34,590 bases of DNA, taken from the NCBI GenBank assembly GCA_964058805.1, contig CAXKVV010000168.1, positions 1 to 34,590 on the forward strand, in the 5' to 3' direction. Numbering within the stretch: the first letter of the stretch is position 1; each line of letters starts with the position of its first letter. The stretch is from Schoenoplectus triqueter (taxonomy: Eukaryota > Streptophyta > Magnoliopsida > Poales > Cyperaceae). Positions 18,956 through 34,590 of this stretch are shown here, piece by piece. A model generated the notes under the pieces. It had not been told where the DNA came from. It saw only the letters and a list, made by a program, of their open reading frames with translations, and ran no database searches. The position numbers and the translations under genes were made by a program.

Positions 18956-19683
18956 AATATTAAACTTTTTTGAAGTAGACGTCACATATAATGAATAGTA
19001 ATACTTTCTTCCCTTACTGATTTTTATGGTTGTGACAACTGACAAACAGCATTTCCCCCTTTCCATTCCAGAGTTCTTATTTCACACAGATAATGTATTT
19101 TACTCTAGCAATGCAGATGTTGCAACAATAAAGTCTCGTCAGCTAAGGACCAAATTAAAGAAAAATAAAATATAGCAGATAGTACATGATACAAGAAACA
19201 CATGGTGATATGTGATTCAGGCATTGCATATAGCTTAAGAGTAGTAATATATGAACTGCATCCAGTTTATTCCAAATTCAGGGATGCAATAAATAAAGTG
19301 TATTTAACTGTAATTATTATGGGAACCATGAGCATCTTTGTAGATTAGCCAACATTATGCTTTTCTGACACGCGATATTTGGTAATCAGTGATTAATTCT
19401 TCGTTTTTGTACCAGATTACACCAGATAGGGCACCGGAAAACAGCAAGGAATTTGGCATTAAACTTCACTTCAGCAATCTATATTTTTCAAACTTCGAAC
19501 CACAAATCAGACATAGTAGTAACAAGGGAATGGTGAAATTTTCAAATTGTTCATTACATAAATCGGATAATAAATTTGGACAGTCAACGACAGATAGATT
19601 GGTGTAAAAGCTACCAATCATGGCAACAGAAATCTGAAGGTTCGTGTATCATGTCCCATATCCTGATATCCAACTGAACAGGT
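18956..19683 (-). repeat. Right arm of the long inverted duplication
   Basis: The reverse complement of 14615-15630, without the 295-bp insert. It also has about 15 bases near 19174-19188 that the left arm lacks. The outer flanks of the two arms show no shared target duplication, so the pair does not look like the terminal repeats of a single transposon; an inverted segmental duplication or two insertions of the same repeat are both possible. Confidence 0.9.
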
Positions 19684-20040
19684 CGAATTTCAGCAAATGA
19701 CAAGTCAAAAGTGCAACTATCATATTAAACAATATCCCAATTAATGCGAACGACAGCAAACAAACTGGACATGGAAAACAGATCCAACAAATAATACGGA
19801 AGGGCTAAATGAACTGAATTGACACCTAATGCATATTTCAATATAACCCAGTACAAGGTATGTAATGCACTAGCTAAATCAAGCCAGAAAGGATCAATTT
19901 AGGCTTTCTAGAGTAATTAAACCAGTGACATAGTTCTAGTACAGTAGTACTATACGTCCCAGTGAATACATCCCATCGCTGTTATCGAACGCATTGCAAT
20001 CGGACTCTGCTCGGCGGAGGTGGCGCAAGGGGTAGGAATC
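19684..20040. other. Intergenic DNA
   Basis: I see no gene, RNA gene or repeat structure here. Confidence 0.5.
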
Positions 20041-20460
20041 GATCGGTTTTGGAACCATTATAATGTTTCATCAACCATTATAATGATTCATTATTTCTCT
20101 ATTATTCGACTAAGGTAGAAAAAACTTTTAGTTAACAGAGTGCATCATTATGCAATGATTCATAAAGCTTTAACGATTTTGGAACCATGCAACGCTTACT
20201 TGAATCGTTATAACGATTCCGATAATAGTAGATCTTGTCAAAGTTTTGTTAATATTTTATAAAACGTTCAACGTTTCTTATTATTGTTATAATGGTTCAT
20301 CCTATTCATTTCTGAACTGTTGTAACATTACATAAAATTCTGATAAGGAATATTTTTGAAAAATTCAATATCAAAAGACGTTATAACGGTATAACGATTC
20401 TTTAACCATTATAGCGGTTTTCTACGTAAGAATACCAACTGCTCTCTGTTAACAGATTTA
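20040..20460. repeat. Cluster of AACCATTATAATG-like motifs in both orientations
   Basis: Related short motifs recur: gaaccattataatg (near 20052), caaccattataatgattc (near 20075), aatcgttataacgattcc (near 20203), gttataatggttc (near 20287), gttataacggtataacgattc-like text (near 20382) and aaccattatagcggtt (near 20405). Several are self-complementary, and gttaacagag near 20132 is inverted near 20445. It resembles the subterminal or foldback region of a DNA element, but I could not fix ends or a target duplication. Confidence 0.5.
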
Positions 20461-21289
20461 TTTAAGGAATCATTTCAAAATTGCCCAAACTGATCAAACT
20501 CTCACAATTCTATTATCATCTTGAGCACTCATTCTACAACTAATAAAGATCCCTTTCATTTTTCTCCTTGCAAATATAATAAACTAAGATCTTGAATTAA
20601 TCAAATTAAATAATTTCTTATAATACTTTTCTGAGCTGAATTTGTAGCTCTAATCTTTGAGTTATTGCTCCATTTATTTTCAGTTTCTATCTGACTTTTC
20701 TGAGTCTAAGTGCTCCTTTATTATATTTTATTTTTGTTAGGTAGATTTTAATATTCTTGCACTAATGTTTATGAAGAACCTAAATCTTCTAATTATAAAA
20801 TATTTTTGAATCAATAAATCGATGTTTCATGGTTGGAACGGATTCAGAAGACGTAGATTTCTATAACCGAACTCCATTAAAATCTTAACCTTCTTTACTT
20901 TTCAGCACTTGCACTTTGTAGCACATCATACTCTAAAATTTCAAAAAAAAAATACATTTCTTGATAGTAGTTGTCTGTTTATTATTCTACATCAATTATT
21001 TTTCTGGAAAATAATCTAATTTTTAATATGATCATTTATAGATTATTATATATTTAATTATATTATTTATTATAATAATAATAATTATTATTATTATTAT
21101 TTAACATTTACAATATTGTGTCTAAATTTTTTTTATGTGAAATTTTATTAAATATATTTAAAATTTTATTTATATTTGATAAATGATGAATTGAATGAAT
21201 CATTATTTAATAAATATTTATTTATCTAAACTAATAAATATTTTTTCCAACTTTAACAGACATTTGCCAAAGATTCTGTCCCTTTCTCC
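20461..21289. other. AT-rich intergenic DNA upstream of the RPB8 gene
   Basis: No gene. A short (ATT/AAT)n patch lies at about 21060-21105. The remainder is AT-rich distal promoter sequence. Confidence 0.5.
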
Positions 21290-21321
21290 CCAGCCGCCTC
21301 GAGTTCTAACCCAAATAGCCA

Positions 21322-21329
21322 AAACCCTA
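21322..21329 (+). promoter_or_regulatory. Telo-box (AAACCCTA) at the RPB8 promoter/5'UTR
   Basis: AAACCCTA is followed at once by a pyrimidine-rich stretch (about 21331-21395), a typical arrangement at plant transcription start regions of growth-related housekeeping genes such as ribosomal protein genes. Its role here is inferred. Confidence 0.6.
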
Positions 21330-22117
21330 TCATTTCTCTCCCTCCTGCTCTCTTCTGTCTCTCGCCTCTGTCAGACTCTATTTCTCTCTACAACTGACTG
21401 TGGCGGCAACTGACGGTCTCGGGCAACTCCTTGTGCGCACGTCGCCTGGTGGCGACCTCCCTTGCTTCGCAAACGGCGGCGAGTGGTACTTCAAAAAAAT
21501 TTCAGATTTAATTCCTGCTTTGGTATTTAAAAAAGTTCTTACTTCCGTAGACTTAAAAGATTTCTGACTTCCATAGACGTAATGGATTTTTTTTTTGGGG
21601 GTTTTATTTTTTAATCGCGGTGATTCATGAGCAGCGTTCAAGACGGTCTCTCCTTCTTTTGGTGCTAATTGAAGTAGGTTCTGGTACTAAAAAATAACTC
21701 TCTTTATTTCTATTTCTATCTTTGTGTGGTTTATGATTGAGGGTCTAATTTCTAAGCCCAGGTACCTTTCTTCGGTAATAGATGTAATTTAGGATTTAAT
21801 CTAAAGTTTGTTCTTTGTATTGGCTGAATAGTCTTTGTGGTGACTGAAGTTGGGTTAATTGTTTTGGCCAGGAAGGATTATGCCAAAATTTAGGAAATTA
21901 ATTTTGAAGGGGTTTTCTTTTTAAAGTTTTGCTCTTTATTTTGGCTGAATATTCTTCATGATGCCTGAAGTTTGGTTGAGGATTGTGTAAATTGCTCTGA
22001 GGAGTTCATCTAGAGGCCATTCTTTAGCATTGCTGGTACCAGTTACCTTAGTGTATTTTTTTTTCACTGCTACTGAAGCTCAAATCACCTATTAATATAT
22101 AAAATATTCAACAGAAC

Positions 22118-23831
22118 ATGGTGCAGCTTCTCTTTGAGGACATTTTCCTTTTGCAAAGGATCAACCCTGATGGAAAAAAGTTTGACAAAGGTTAAACAAA
22201 ATTTGTCATTCTTTATCACATTTTACCATTTTTTCTTATTCTTTGTTTTCAGAATGTCTTAGTTAATTTATTTTTTATAGTTTCTCGGATTGAGGCTAGG
22301 AGCGAACAGTTCGACATGTATATGCAGCTAGACATTAACACAGAGATATACCCTATGCATGTTGGTGAAAAATTCACCATGGTTTTGGTGCCTACTCTTA
22401 ACTTGGATGGTACGCCAGATACTGGTTATTTCCTCCAGGTATGTGTGGAGTTCTCTCCTTTTTTTTAAGGGTAGGCCAATAGTCTACCATTTTTCATTAA
22501 ATAAGAAAAGTTATGTACATAGTTGAAAAATAAACGTAGAAAAAAGAGAAAAATACAGAAATTAATAATGTGAACAATGAAAATCTAATATTTTACAGGG
22601 TGTCCTAAACCTAGCGCAGCATTGTTCTCTCCTTGTTCCACTCTACTCAGTGCATTATCAATTGCATTTTATATATCAGAGAGAATAACAATCCTTTTCT
22701 GAAGTAAAGAAGTATCATAAATCTCAGTATCTGTTCCAAGACCAGTTTGGATCTTTTTGTATTGGGGTGTTGGTATCAAGCAAATTTCCTTTGCTTTATT
22801 CTGCTGCTTTGCACTTCTACTAACTTTTTTGTTGGATTTATTTCTCTCTCTGTTAAATTTTCAGGGGAACAGAAAGACACTGGCCGACAAGTTTGAATAT
22901 GTGATGCATGGCAAGCTGTACAAGATCTCAGAAGATAGCTCGAGTGGACAAGCTGCGAAAGTGTATGCAACCTACCCCCACCAACAATTACAAAAATAAA
23001 TAAGTAATTAGTAACAAAAGAATAATTAACTGCTAATTAACTAATAAACATTGCTTTGCCCATATTGTGTTAATTTGACACATGCTGGTTTGATTAGGCT
23101 GCTATCATGAGAACCCGTTGATCAATTCTGAACTAGTTTAGTGCCATAGGTAGCACGTTCTGGTTTCAGAAACCAATTTGGAAAGTTGCTATGCACATTT
23201 TGTTCAGTTGAGCTATATGACCCTTTTTAGGCCTCAAATCAAAGTTCTTTGTTCCAACAGGATGAGAACTTTCTAAATCTAACTCTCTGCAAAAAAAATT
23301 TCAATTAATGGTGTCGACTTTAATCAATATCAAATTATTGATTACGAGGAAAGTTTGACTGTTCCTTTAAATGGCATGTGTAATGGTTGCCACACTTGTG
23401 GCTCATCCTCTGACATGATAATCCAACCATTGCATGCTGACAATTATGTTGATAAGGGTAGCCCAGTCACTAAATTTTGGCCTGTGTAGGTATTGAGAGT
23501 ATCTTTGAGATTCATTCTTGTAAATGCAAAATCTAAACACCTACAACAGACGGGCCCAGTGGTTCTAGTAAGCAAATCTTATAGAATAAAATAAGAAAAT
23601 TTAGAGAAGCATTTTGCTGATGAGGGAGCTGTATAATGCTGATACTTATACAGAAGCAGGATTTATTTTCTGTTATTTTTAATAATAATATCTTTTACTG
23701 GTATTTGTCGTGCACATAGGGAGGTATATGCATCTTTTGGTGGACTACTGATGCTGCTGAAAGGAGATCCCTCAAATGCATCCAATTTTGAACTTGATCA
23801 GAGGCTTTTCCTTCTTATCAGGAAAGTTTGA
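22118..23831 (+). CDS. NRPB8: DNA-directed RNA polymerase subunit RPB8 (RPABC3)
   Basis: Four coding exons: 22118-22190, 22281-22438, 22865-22962 and 23720-23831, totalling 441 nt (146 aa), the normal length for this subunit. The protein is a small OB-fold subunit shared by nuclear RNA polymerases I, II and III and, in plants, IV and V. Family signatures in order are [62 protein letters not shown] and [13 protein letters not shown]. All introns are GT...AG; the exon 3 donor is GTATGC after AAAGT, chosen because it alone keeps the frame into VEVYASFGG. An acceptor (CAG at 22112-22114) lies three bases before the ATG, so the 5'UTR probably starts near 21300-21400 and contains an intron; its donor cannot be fixed by eye. 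The reading frame is intact throughout. Confidence 0.96.
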
Positions 23832-24929
23832 CTGTTTATGTTCTTGAAGACCAAAAACAAAAAGATTACCGCTGTTGCAAGTGAAGGATAAGTTATTATC
23901 TAGAACACGTGTATTGGTTCTGAGGATTGCTGATGTCAAGACTTGGTGAAATGTCTGCTAAAGTAAGATTAAGCATTGGGATATTGAAAGTTGAGACATG
24001 CAAAATCTTTGTCCAAACCATAAAATCCTATCATTTGAAATTTGATCTGGCACAACCTGTTACAATTGATCAATGCACAACAGTGGAAATCCTTTTGGAA
24101 TTTTCTGTTTGCTGCTTTGCCTTGCAATGGTTTTTCCAAGTTAAAAGAGTACTTGCTTTCTACTAGTTCAAGGATGCTTGTAGGGTAAAAAAAATCTGTA
24201 AATTCACGTCCGAGCACAAAAAAAGGTTCGTCCATCGGACTTTAATTTGGTTTAACATGGACGGTTCTCATGCTAATTTCACCTCGTATTTCATTTGTGC
24301 TGCATCAATTAGATCATTGCTAAATTAGTTTGAGATAACAAAAATGCAGGATATATATATAGAAGTTGGATTTATGACCCTTTGTGTTCGAGAAATAAAG
24401 CCATATGCACCCCGAGGACAACAAGTAGTATTTCGATTTAATTGACCCGTACTGTTGTCACTATCAATAAAGGCTTCTTTTCGTTACAAGGATACAAATT
24501 GGGACACGAAGCGATATCCATATATCCATAATCCACCCAATTAAAGACGAATAAAGTTATGACATCTATGTATTTCTGAACACAATCATTTTTTGTGTTT
24601 ATACACGTATTCATTGGGGATTTCTGTTACAGTCAGTTCTTGTCGTTGCATTCTAATCCTTGTTATCTGGTGGATGTATATATATTTTGGTTCATCTTGT
24701 GGACCTTGGGGTAGTTTTAGCGATATCTGAGAGGGATGACAGATGACAAGATTCATCACGCCTATGCCTAGAGCTAGATTTATGGTGTAATGTAAGAATC
24801 TTATAGGCAATCGTAAAGTCTATGATATATTCGATCCTGAAATTGTAATAGAATTATACCTGGACCATTTATCATGTATCCTAATGCCTAGTTTTTACAC
24901 TGTTAAACGTCTCAGTTCCTGAGTTGCAT
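23832..24929. other. 3' flank of RPB8 and intergenic DNA
   Basis: Likely 3'UTR in the first few hundred bases. Frames at 23927-24166 and 24586-24810 show no family features. No element ends were found. Confidence 0.5.
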
Positions 24930-25111
24930 ATATGCTGGAACTCTTTATCAATTCATAGGAAGTATGCTTCCCTTCCTCTGTGGAAGTTACCACTACATTG
25001 CACGTTTGCACCAATTTTGAGTTCCAATATGCTGAAACACTTATCAATTCACAGGAAATATGCTTCAATTGGAAGGACTGCATTGTACATTTGCTCCGAT
25101 TTTGAGATCCA
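24930..25111. repeat. Diverged tandem duplication, unit about 85-97 bp
   Basis: Copy 1 (24930-25026) and copy 2 (25027-25111) both start atatgctg, contain 'ttatcaattca.aggaa.tatgcttc', and end with 'attttgag.tcca'. Copy 2 lacks about a dozen bases in the middle. Non-coding, within the convergent region between RPB8 and the TrpRS gene. Confidence 0.8.
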
Positions 25112-25495
25112 CCGATGGCGCTTCATGTGTGCACAAGTTATTGATACCTGTGGCAGCGGCTGATCAAATACTGATAAAATTAGACTATTATTAACCTTCA
25201 AATGTTTCCTAATGACCTATGGAGTTGCATGAAAGATGATAATAACGTACGAGTATCACAAAAAAAAGTTCATAATTTTGATTCCAATTTTGATGTACGC
25301 CTTATTTGTTCGCAAATGAGTTTGTTGTCAATAATCTAACCTCCAGAGAAAAAAAAATACAATTCAATTTTCTCTAAAAGATGAGAAGAAAAATAGACCC
25401 AGATATCCCCAAAAAAAAATACTCAGTTGAACTAAATTAAAAATTGTGGCTTTCCTTTGCTGCTATGGTGCGAAGCAGATTGTAAGACCGTGTCT
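25112..25495. other. Downstream flank (3'UTR side) of the TrpRS gene
   Basis: AT-rich; the part nearest 25495 is probably the 3'UTR of the minus-strand synthetase gene. Nothing else recognised. Confidence 0.5.
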
Positions 25496-30303
<4,808 letters not shown>

Positions 30304-30669
30304 TGTCGCCCCTTTAAAGTGCACATACGCTTTGTTCGTGCGTGAGCGCGCGCGTATATGCGAAGGTGTTGGCGAAAGGAGCAGCGGCTGTGGATGAGGA
30401 AGGACCAGAGGAGAAGGGAAAAAAGCAGCCTGCTAGAAAGGAGAGCACATCCTCTGCAGATTTTTTATCAACTATGCTCAGATACCTAGCACGCCATACG
30501 GCCATAGTATAGCGATCTGCTGTGTCAGTGGGCTGCCACAGGAATAGTTAATTTATCGGCCTCTGCCCTCTGGTCTGGTGGAAAAAGAATTGTGGATCAA
30601 AATCTTGTCGGGAGACTTCAAGAACGAAAAGAAAGAAAAGACGTCTTATTTTTTTCGATTTCTACTGTC
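30304..30669. promoter_or_regulatory. Promoter and 5'UTR region of the TrpRS gene
   Basis: Upstream DNA of the minus-strand synthetase gene. It is more GC-rich than its surroundings, with a GCGCGCG run near 30347. I see no clear TATA box. An upstream ATG (about 30328) opens a nine-codon frame that ends by overlapping the main start, so it could act as a short uORF if transcribed. Confidence 0.4.
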
Positions 30670-30679
30670 AGTGCCTATT

Positions 30680-31180
30680 AGGGCCAAACGAAACGAACAC
30701 GAATGAACCGATTTGTATTTGAATTTGATTTAAAATAAATAGGCAGTTTCGAACTCAAATCATTATTTGAAATTTAATTCGTTAAATATTCGAACTGTTT
30801 GATTTGATTCGTAAATAGTTTGAAATAAAATTATTAGGTGAACAAATTCCACAATTCATATCAAAATAACAAAATCAAATATAAAAAATATCAATTTAAT
30901 ATAAATTCATACAAAACTAAAAGTTCATTCAACAAAAATTAATAAATTTTATATAAATTCATACTACTCAAAGTCTCAAACAGTCAAATAATTAATACAA
31001 ATTCAAACAAAAATAATTCGCGAATACATTTCGAACGAACTCACCATGGTTTGAGTTTGATTCGATATAATTTCGAATCGAATCAGTTTGATTTGAAATT
31101 AATTTCGAACTAGAATCGAACGAACTTTTTTCGAATCGAACACGAACGAACTACGAACTTCGAATATTTCTTGCAGCCCT
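30680..31180. mobile_element. Mutator-like non-autonomous element (501 bp)
   Basis: The ends read AGGGCCAAACGAAACGAAC on the left and AGGGCTGCAAGAAATATTCG inverted on the right, and the interior is full of TTCGAA, CGAACGAAC and related motifs. A perfect 10-bp target duplication, agtgcctatt, flanks it at 30670-30679 and 31181-31190; 9-10 bp duplications and AGGGCT ends are typical of plant Mutator-like elements. No coding frame. It lies about 380 bases upstream of the TrpRS start codon. Confidence 0.8.
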
Positions 31181-31190
31181 AGTGCCTATT

Positions 31191-32106
31191 GGATCACGAT
31201 TTTTGTTATTCTTTAAAAAAGAAGTTGCCTTTTTTTTTAGTTCTCAACGAGATTCGGAAGGATTAACCACGGAAAAAATTCAAAAGTTAGATTCCTTTAA
31301 TCACATCATCATCTTCTTTAATCCTTTTCACTTTTGAGTGATTGATTTGCCCTTGACCAGACTTTGATAGCCCTCTAGTGTTTTCAAGCTCTGACCTCCT
31401 GTGTTTACTGAAATTTCATCTCTCGTCTAATAGTAATATAGTATGCGTGGATAATATGCTTATAGTCTTGCCATCAGAATGCCCTCGGTACAAGAGGTTA
31501 AGATCAAAGTAGTCCTATTTCTCACAACTTATCGGGAATGAAGCCAACTTCTAGAAATTGAAGCCCAGGGAAAGGCTTTGTTTGCCAGTTACCTGCTATC
31601 AAGCCGGTCTCAGTGATTCGAATCATAAAACAAAGAACTGAAATTCAGTACAGACTATATCAGCCCTACAAACCGAAGCTTGCAAAAAAACCAGCCTAGA
31701 ATACTTCTCTACATGCTTCACCAATTTCAAATTGCTTGAGACAAATATTTTAATTGATAAAATTACAGACATGCCATAACACAAATTACAGATTAATCAT
31801 ATGCTGAAAACTAATGGGACGACTTATTGCTCTCCGGGAAAATCTTGAAATACAAATGTTTTGGTTACCTACAACTACAGTTTTTATCAAGACAAGCTTG
31901 AATCCGGAACAGAAGCAGGGGTGCAGGACCACATCATCATAATCCAGATTTTACTTTCAATTGCCAATTTGCCACGACTGAACTCAGAGAAATTATTGAA
32001 AAAACATTCAGTGTTGTTGAAGAATCTAACTAATATGCATATGCAAGGATTTTGTGGTGCAAGGTGCACACAACCCTATTTGCATACAAGAAGAAAAGAT
32101 ATACAA
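31191..32106. other. Intergenic DNA and probable 3'UTR of the PP2C gene
   Basis: The segment nearest 32106 is probably the 3'UTR of the minus-strand phosphatase gene. The rest shows no gene or repeat that I can support; the plus frame at 31861-32250 is antisense to the last PP2C exon and its 3' flank. Confidence 0.5.
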
Positions 32107-34180
32107 TCACTGTCTTGGCCTACGCCTGCTCCTAACTTTCAAATCCACAACCACCACCGAAATATTATCAGAGCTTTGTTTCCTGTAAGCAAGATTGAGA
32201 AGGTATTCTGCAACTGCTTGTGCAGGAATTTGAGTTCCATCACCAATTAAGCCATTACGTCTGTGTCTTCTTAAAAGTCGGTATGCAATATCACAAGACT
32301 CTTCATTGGATACTACATCCCATAAACCATCACTTGCTAGTATCAAACAATCATCATCTTCTGATCTTGGGTGGAATGTGATTTCTGGAACTGCTATAAC
32401 CCATGGCCTCAAATAGCGGTCACCTGTAGTAAGAGAAAAGATTAACTATATTTGAAAATTTAACCCTTGATTCAACATGATGACACCCTTCATTATTGCA
32501 AAAAAAAAATGTAAAATCAGCCCCCACTCAATAATTGGCTTTCACTCTCATTACTCTACATGTAATAAAATGACAGGTGTATAAGATGACTAAAGACTAC
32601 ATCCTCAAGTCCTCACTGAAGAAAAGATATTTCTGTAGAAGATAAGAGGAGACAGGTTTTTTAGCTGATCTCTTTAAAGAACTTCCACCATAATGCAAGT
32701 AAGACTACTGAGGGACAATTGGAGTACAAATGTACTGTTCACGTGATATGTAGAACATGATATCTGAGAAATGAAGTACAAACCTACTGCTCTTGACATT
32801 GCGAGAATAGCCTGCACACGTGCACCGCCCCAGTTTACCACTTTTCCACCACTGCTTTCAATTCTGGCAAGCTCATCCTCTCTATCTGGCTGTAAGAATT
32901 GAAGTAACAAGTGAGGAGCATAACTTCTCAAACGATCCAGGTGAGGTCCGAAACCATTTATTGCCAACAGCCCTACAGGTTTATCTCCTTTTATTCAGTA
33001 AATTGCACAAGAGGTCTGTCAAAATAGTTTCCTTTTCCCATTTTAGTCCCAAAAGTTCCCTCATTCCCACTTTGATCCACTAGCTTTCCAGTTAGTTACC
33101 AAATTTGACCTGCTAATTTTAATCTAGAGGTTGATGAAAATCTGCCATTTCGTTCTAGTCAAGAAAGCTTGTTAAGTATTTATTGGTTGCAGTGATGTCC
33201 ACTGACTTTAATAACCCAATTATGGCAAGGAATCTGACATGCAGGTGCAGGTGCAGATAAAAAAGATAACAGCAAGATCAATGGTACATATTGGAAAGTC
33301 TAAAGACCAAATAGGAAATTTGAAACTTTGGTAACTATAATGTAATAATCATGATACTTCAAACCATTGCATGTGTCAACAACTTTTTTTACCCAAAGAC
33401 CCTATGACTAATTTCTTTAAGACTCAACTACGTATTCTAGCCAAATCACTCAGAGAACTCATAGCATCCTAAACATGATCCAATTTATTAATAGTCTGCC
33501 AACCAATGGATGAAAATTTGATCAGTAGCTAATAGGAGAATGATTGTATATAAGACTAATGTCAGTCATTTCATACTGTTGTTTTTTAAATCAAAGCAAA
33601 TCTTCTTATAGGAAATAAGAGACTGCTCAGAGTATGTTTGAAGTTTGTAAAGGGAAAGGATATTTTGGAGGCTGGACAATTGAAAACTGACTGAAAATTG
33701 GTTGAAATCAAAAATTGAAGTTGTAGATATTGTTCTTTATCATTTGGATAAATCATGTACCAGAATTTGGTGCAATCTAAGAATCATTTAAAAATTAGCT
33801 CTATATTGCATCAAATTGGATAAAAGATTCTAAATGATAGAGAACATATCTCATGTCTAAATTCTTATCATAACGCTTATAAATCACACCTTCTGGTCAA
33901 CTGTCAATGGAACTGCTTGGCCCCCTCGGCATAGCACAGCTCTCGAATCACCACAATTCGCGCAGATAATCTGGCATCCTGAAACCACAGCCACAACTGC
34001 AGTTGAGCCTACCACATCTGGTGCCACACGATTCAAGATCAATTCGTCATCTACCTTCTCAAAACCTTTTTCAAATGCAACCTCCCAACGCTTTTGCCAT
34101 GATTCTTCATTATTTTCATTTCTTCTCTCCCACTCCTCTTTGACTGCTTCATGCATCCTGCTGGCACAGTATTGTGCAAC
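32107..34180 (-). CDS. Protein phosphatase 2C, clade A-like (3' three exons; 5' part outside window)
   Basis: Exons 34180-33890, 32889-32784 and 32423-32107 (minus strand) join in frame to give the C-terminal 237 aa of a PP2C. The first exon here starts in phase 0 after a CAG acceptor, so the start codon and the DGHGG metal-binding motif lie in exons beyond 34590. Seen in order: [44 protein letters not shown], a Trp in [37 protein letters not shown] and the metal-binding DN in [13 protein letters not shown]. These match ABI1/HAB1-type (clade A) phosphatases, which dephosphorylate SnRK2 kinases and are inhibited by PYR/PYL-ABA receptors; the conserved Trp contacts the receptor in known members. 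VQAIL replaces the usual VFGVL after GAR. The chain ends in a basic tail (RSRRRPRQ). Clade assignment is by motif memory only. Confidence 0.9.
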
Positions 34181-34590
34181 CTGCAATAACAAAATTGTTA
34201 TACCTTAAGATGTGTATTAACAAATAAATCATTAATTCTGCTTTGTGCTTTCATTCTCCTGATGAGAAGTGCTCTACCAATTAGATCCTAAGTTCTTGGA
34301 ATGCATATTTTAGGAAGGTTTTAGAGTTCCAATTGTTCTCGTCACAAACAAAAATCTAAACAAAAATCTAACCAATTCTTCTTTTTTGAGTAGTGGCCAT
34401 GCTTGATTGGACGAAAGCAACTGTATATAAGTAATAACCCAGTCTGAAAGAAACATTTAGTACAGGGGTGGCAAATTATTCTTCAACTTATTTAATCAAA
34501 GTTCATACGAAATTAGCAAACAAATCCTATACACTTTCTACGATAAATATTCAATCTATTTCGAGCCAAATTCTACCGATTAACATGACC
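34181..34590. other. Intron of the PP2C gene running off the window
   Basis: The CAG acceptor at 34181-34183 (minus strand) marks this as intron. No upstream PP2C exon (for example the YDGHGG block) is visible before the window ends. Confidence 0.6.

Noticed and set aside
14615..19683. The whole inverted pair as one large TIR transposon
   Set aside because: The outer ends lack a shared target duplication, the arms lack terminal motifs of a known superfamily, and no transposase lies between them.
31861..32250. Plus-strand frame of 129 aa
   Set aside because: It is antisense to the last PP2C exon and its 3' flank, and shows no family features.

Overview
The window is nuclear DNA from a flowering plant. 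It has short exons separated by AT-rich introns with GT...AG borders (plus one GC...AG), low-GC intergenic DNA, and many small DNA transposons and SINE stubs. The gene families present (plant PMEI, clock PRR, organellar TrpRS, ABA-type PP2C, hydroxyproline-rich glycoprotein) are typical of land plants. The AT-rich exons argue against a grass; I cannot place it more precisely from sequence alone.

Layout. 1-1057: an intergenic stretch and an intact single-exon gene for a secreted invertase/pectin-methylesterase inhibitor. 1058-7865: gene-poor repeat DNA. It holds a TIR-bounded element stuffed with an ATT/GAT microsatellite (1833-3128), a diverged tandem duplication (about 3409-3870), and a 2.8-kb hAT element with a gutted transposase (4580-7365). 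7866-12721: an eight-exon pseudo-response regulator gene (548 aa), with an evening-element core and a G-box in its promoter. Its second intron carries a hAT MITE, a SINE stub and a tandem duplication. 13315-13513: a foldback MITE. 14615-19683: two inverted copies of an unidentified repeat flank a 3.3-kb spacer that holds a small hydroxyproline-rich glycoprotein gene. 20040-20460: a cluster of an AACCATTATAATG-like motif. 21290-23831: the gene for RNA polymerase subunit 8 (RPB8), with a telo-box and a probable 5'UTR intron. 25496-30303 (minus): a 15-exon organellar tryptophanyl-tRNA synthetase gene (419 aa). 30680-31180: a MULE-like element. 32107-34180 (minus): the last three exons of a clade A PP2C; the 5' half lies beyond the window.

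The genes do not form a functional cluster; this is ordinary plant gene order. All five complete gene models close in frame across every splice junction I checked by hand. The most notable features are structural: nested and truncated transposon insertions with clean target-site duplications, the long inverted duplication around the glycoprotein gene, and the unrecognised coding-like frame beside the hAT element. I found no convincing evidence of a wholly new biological system.
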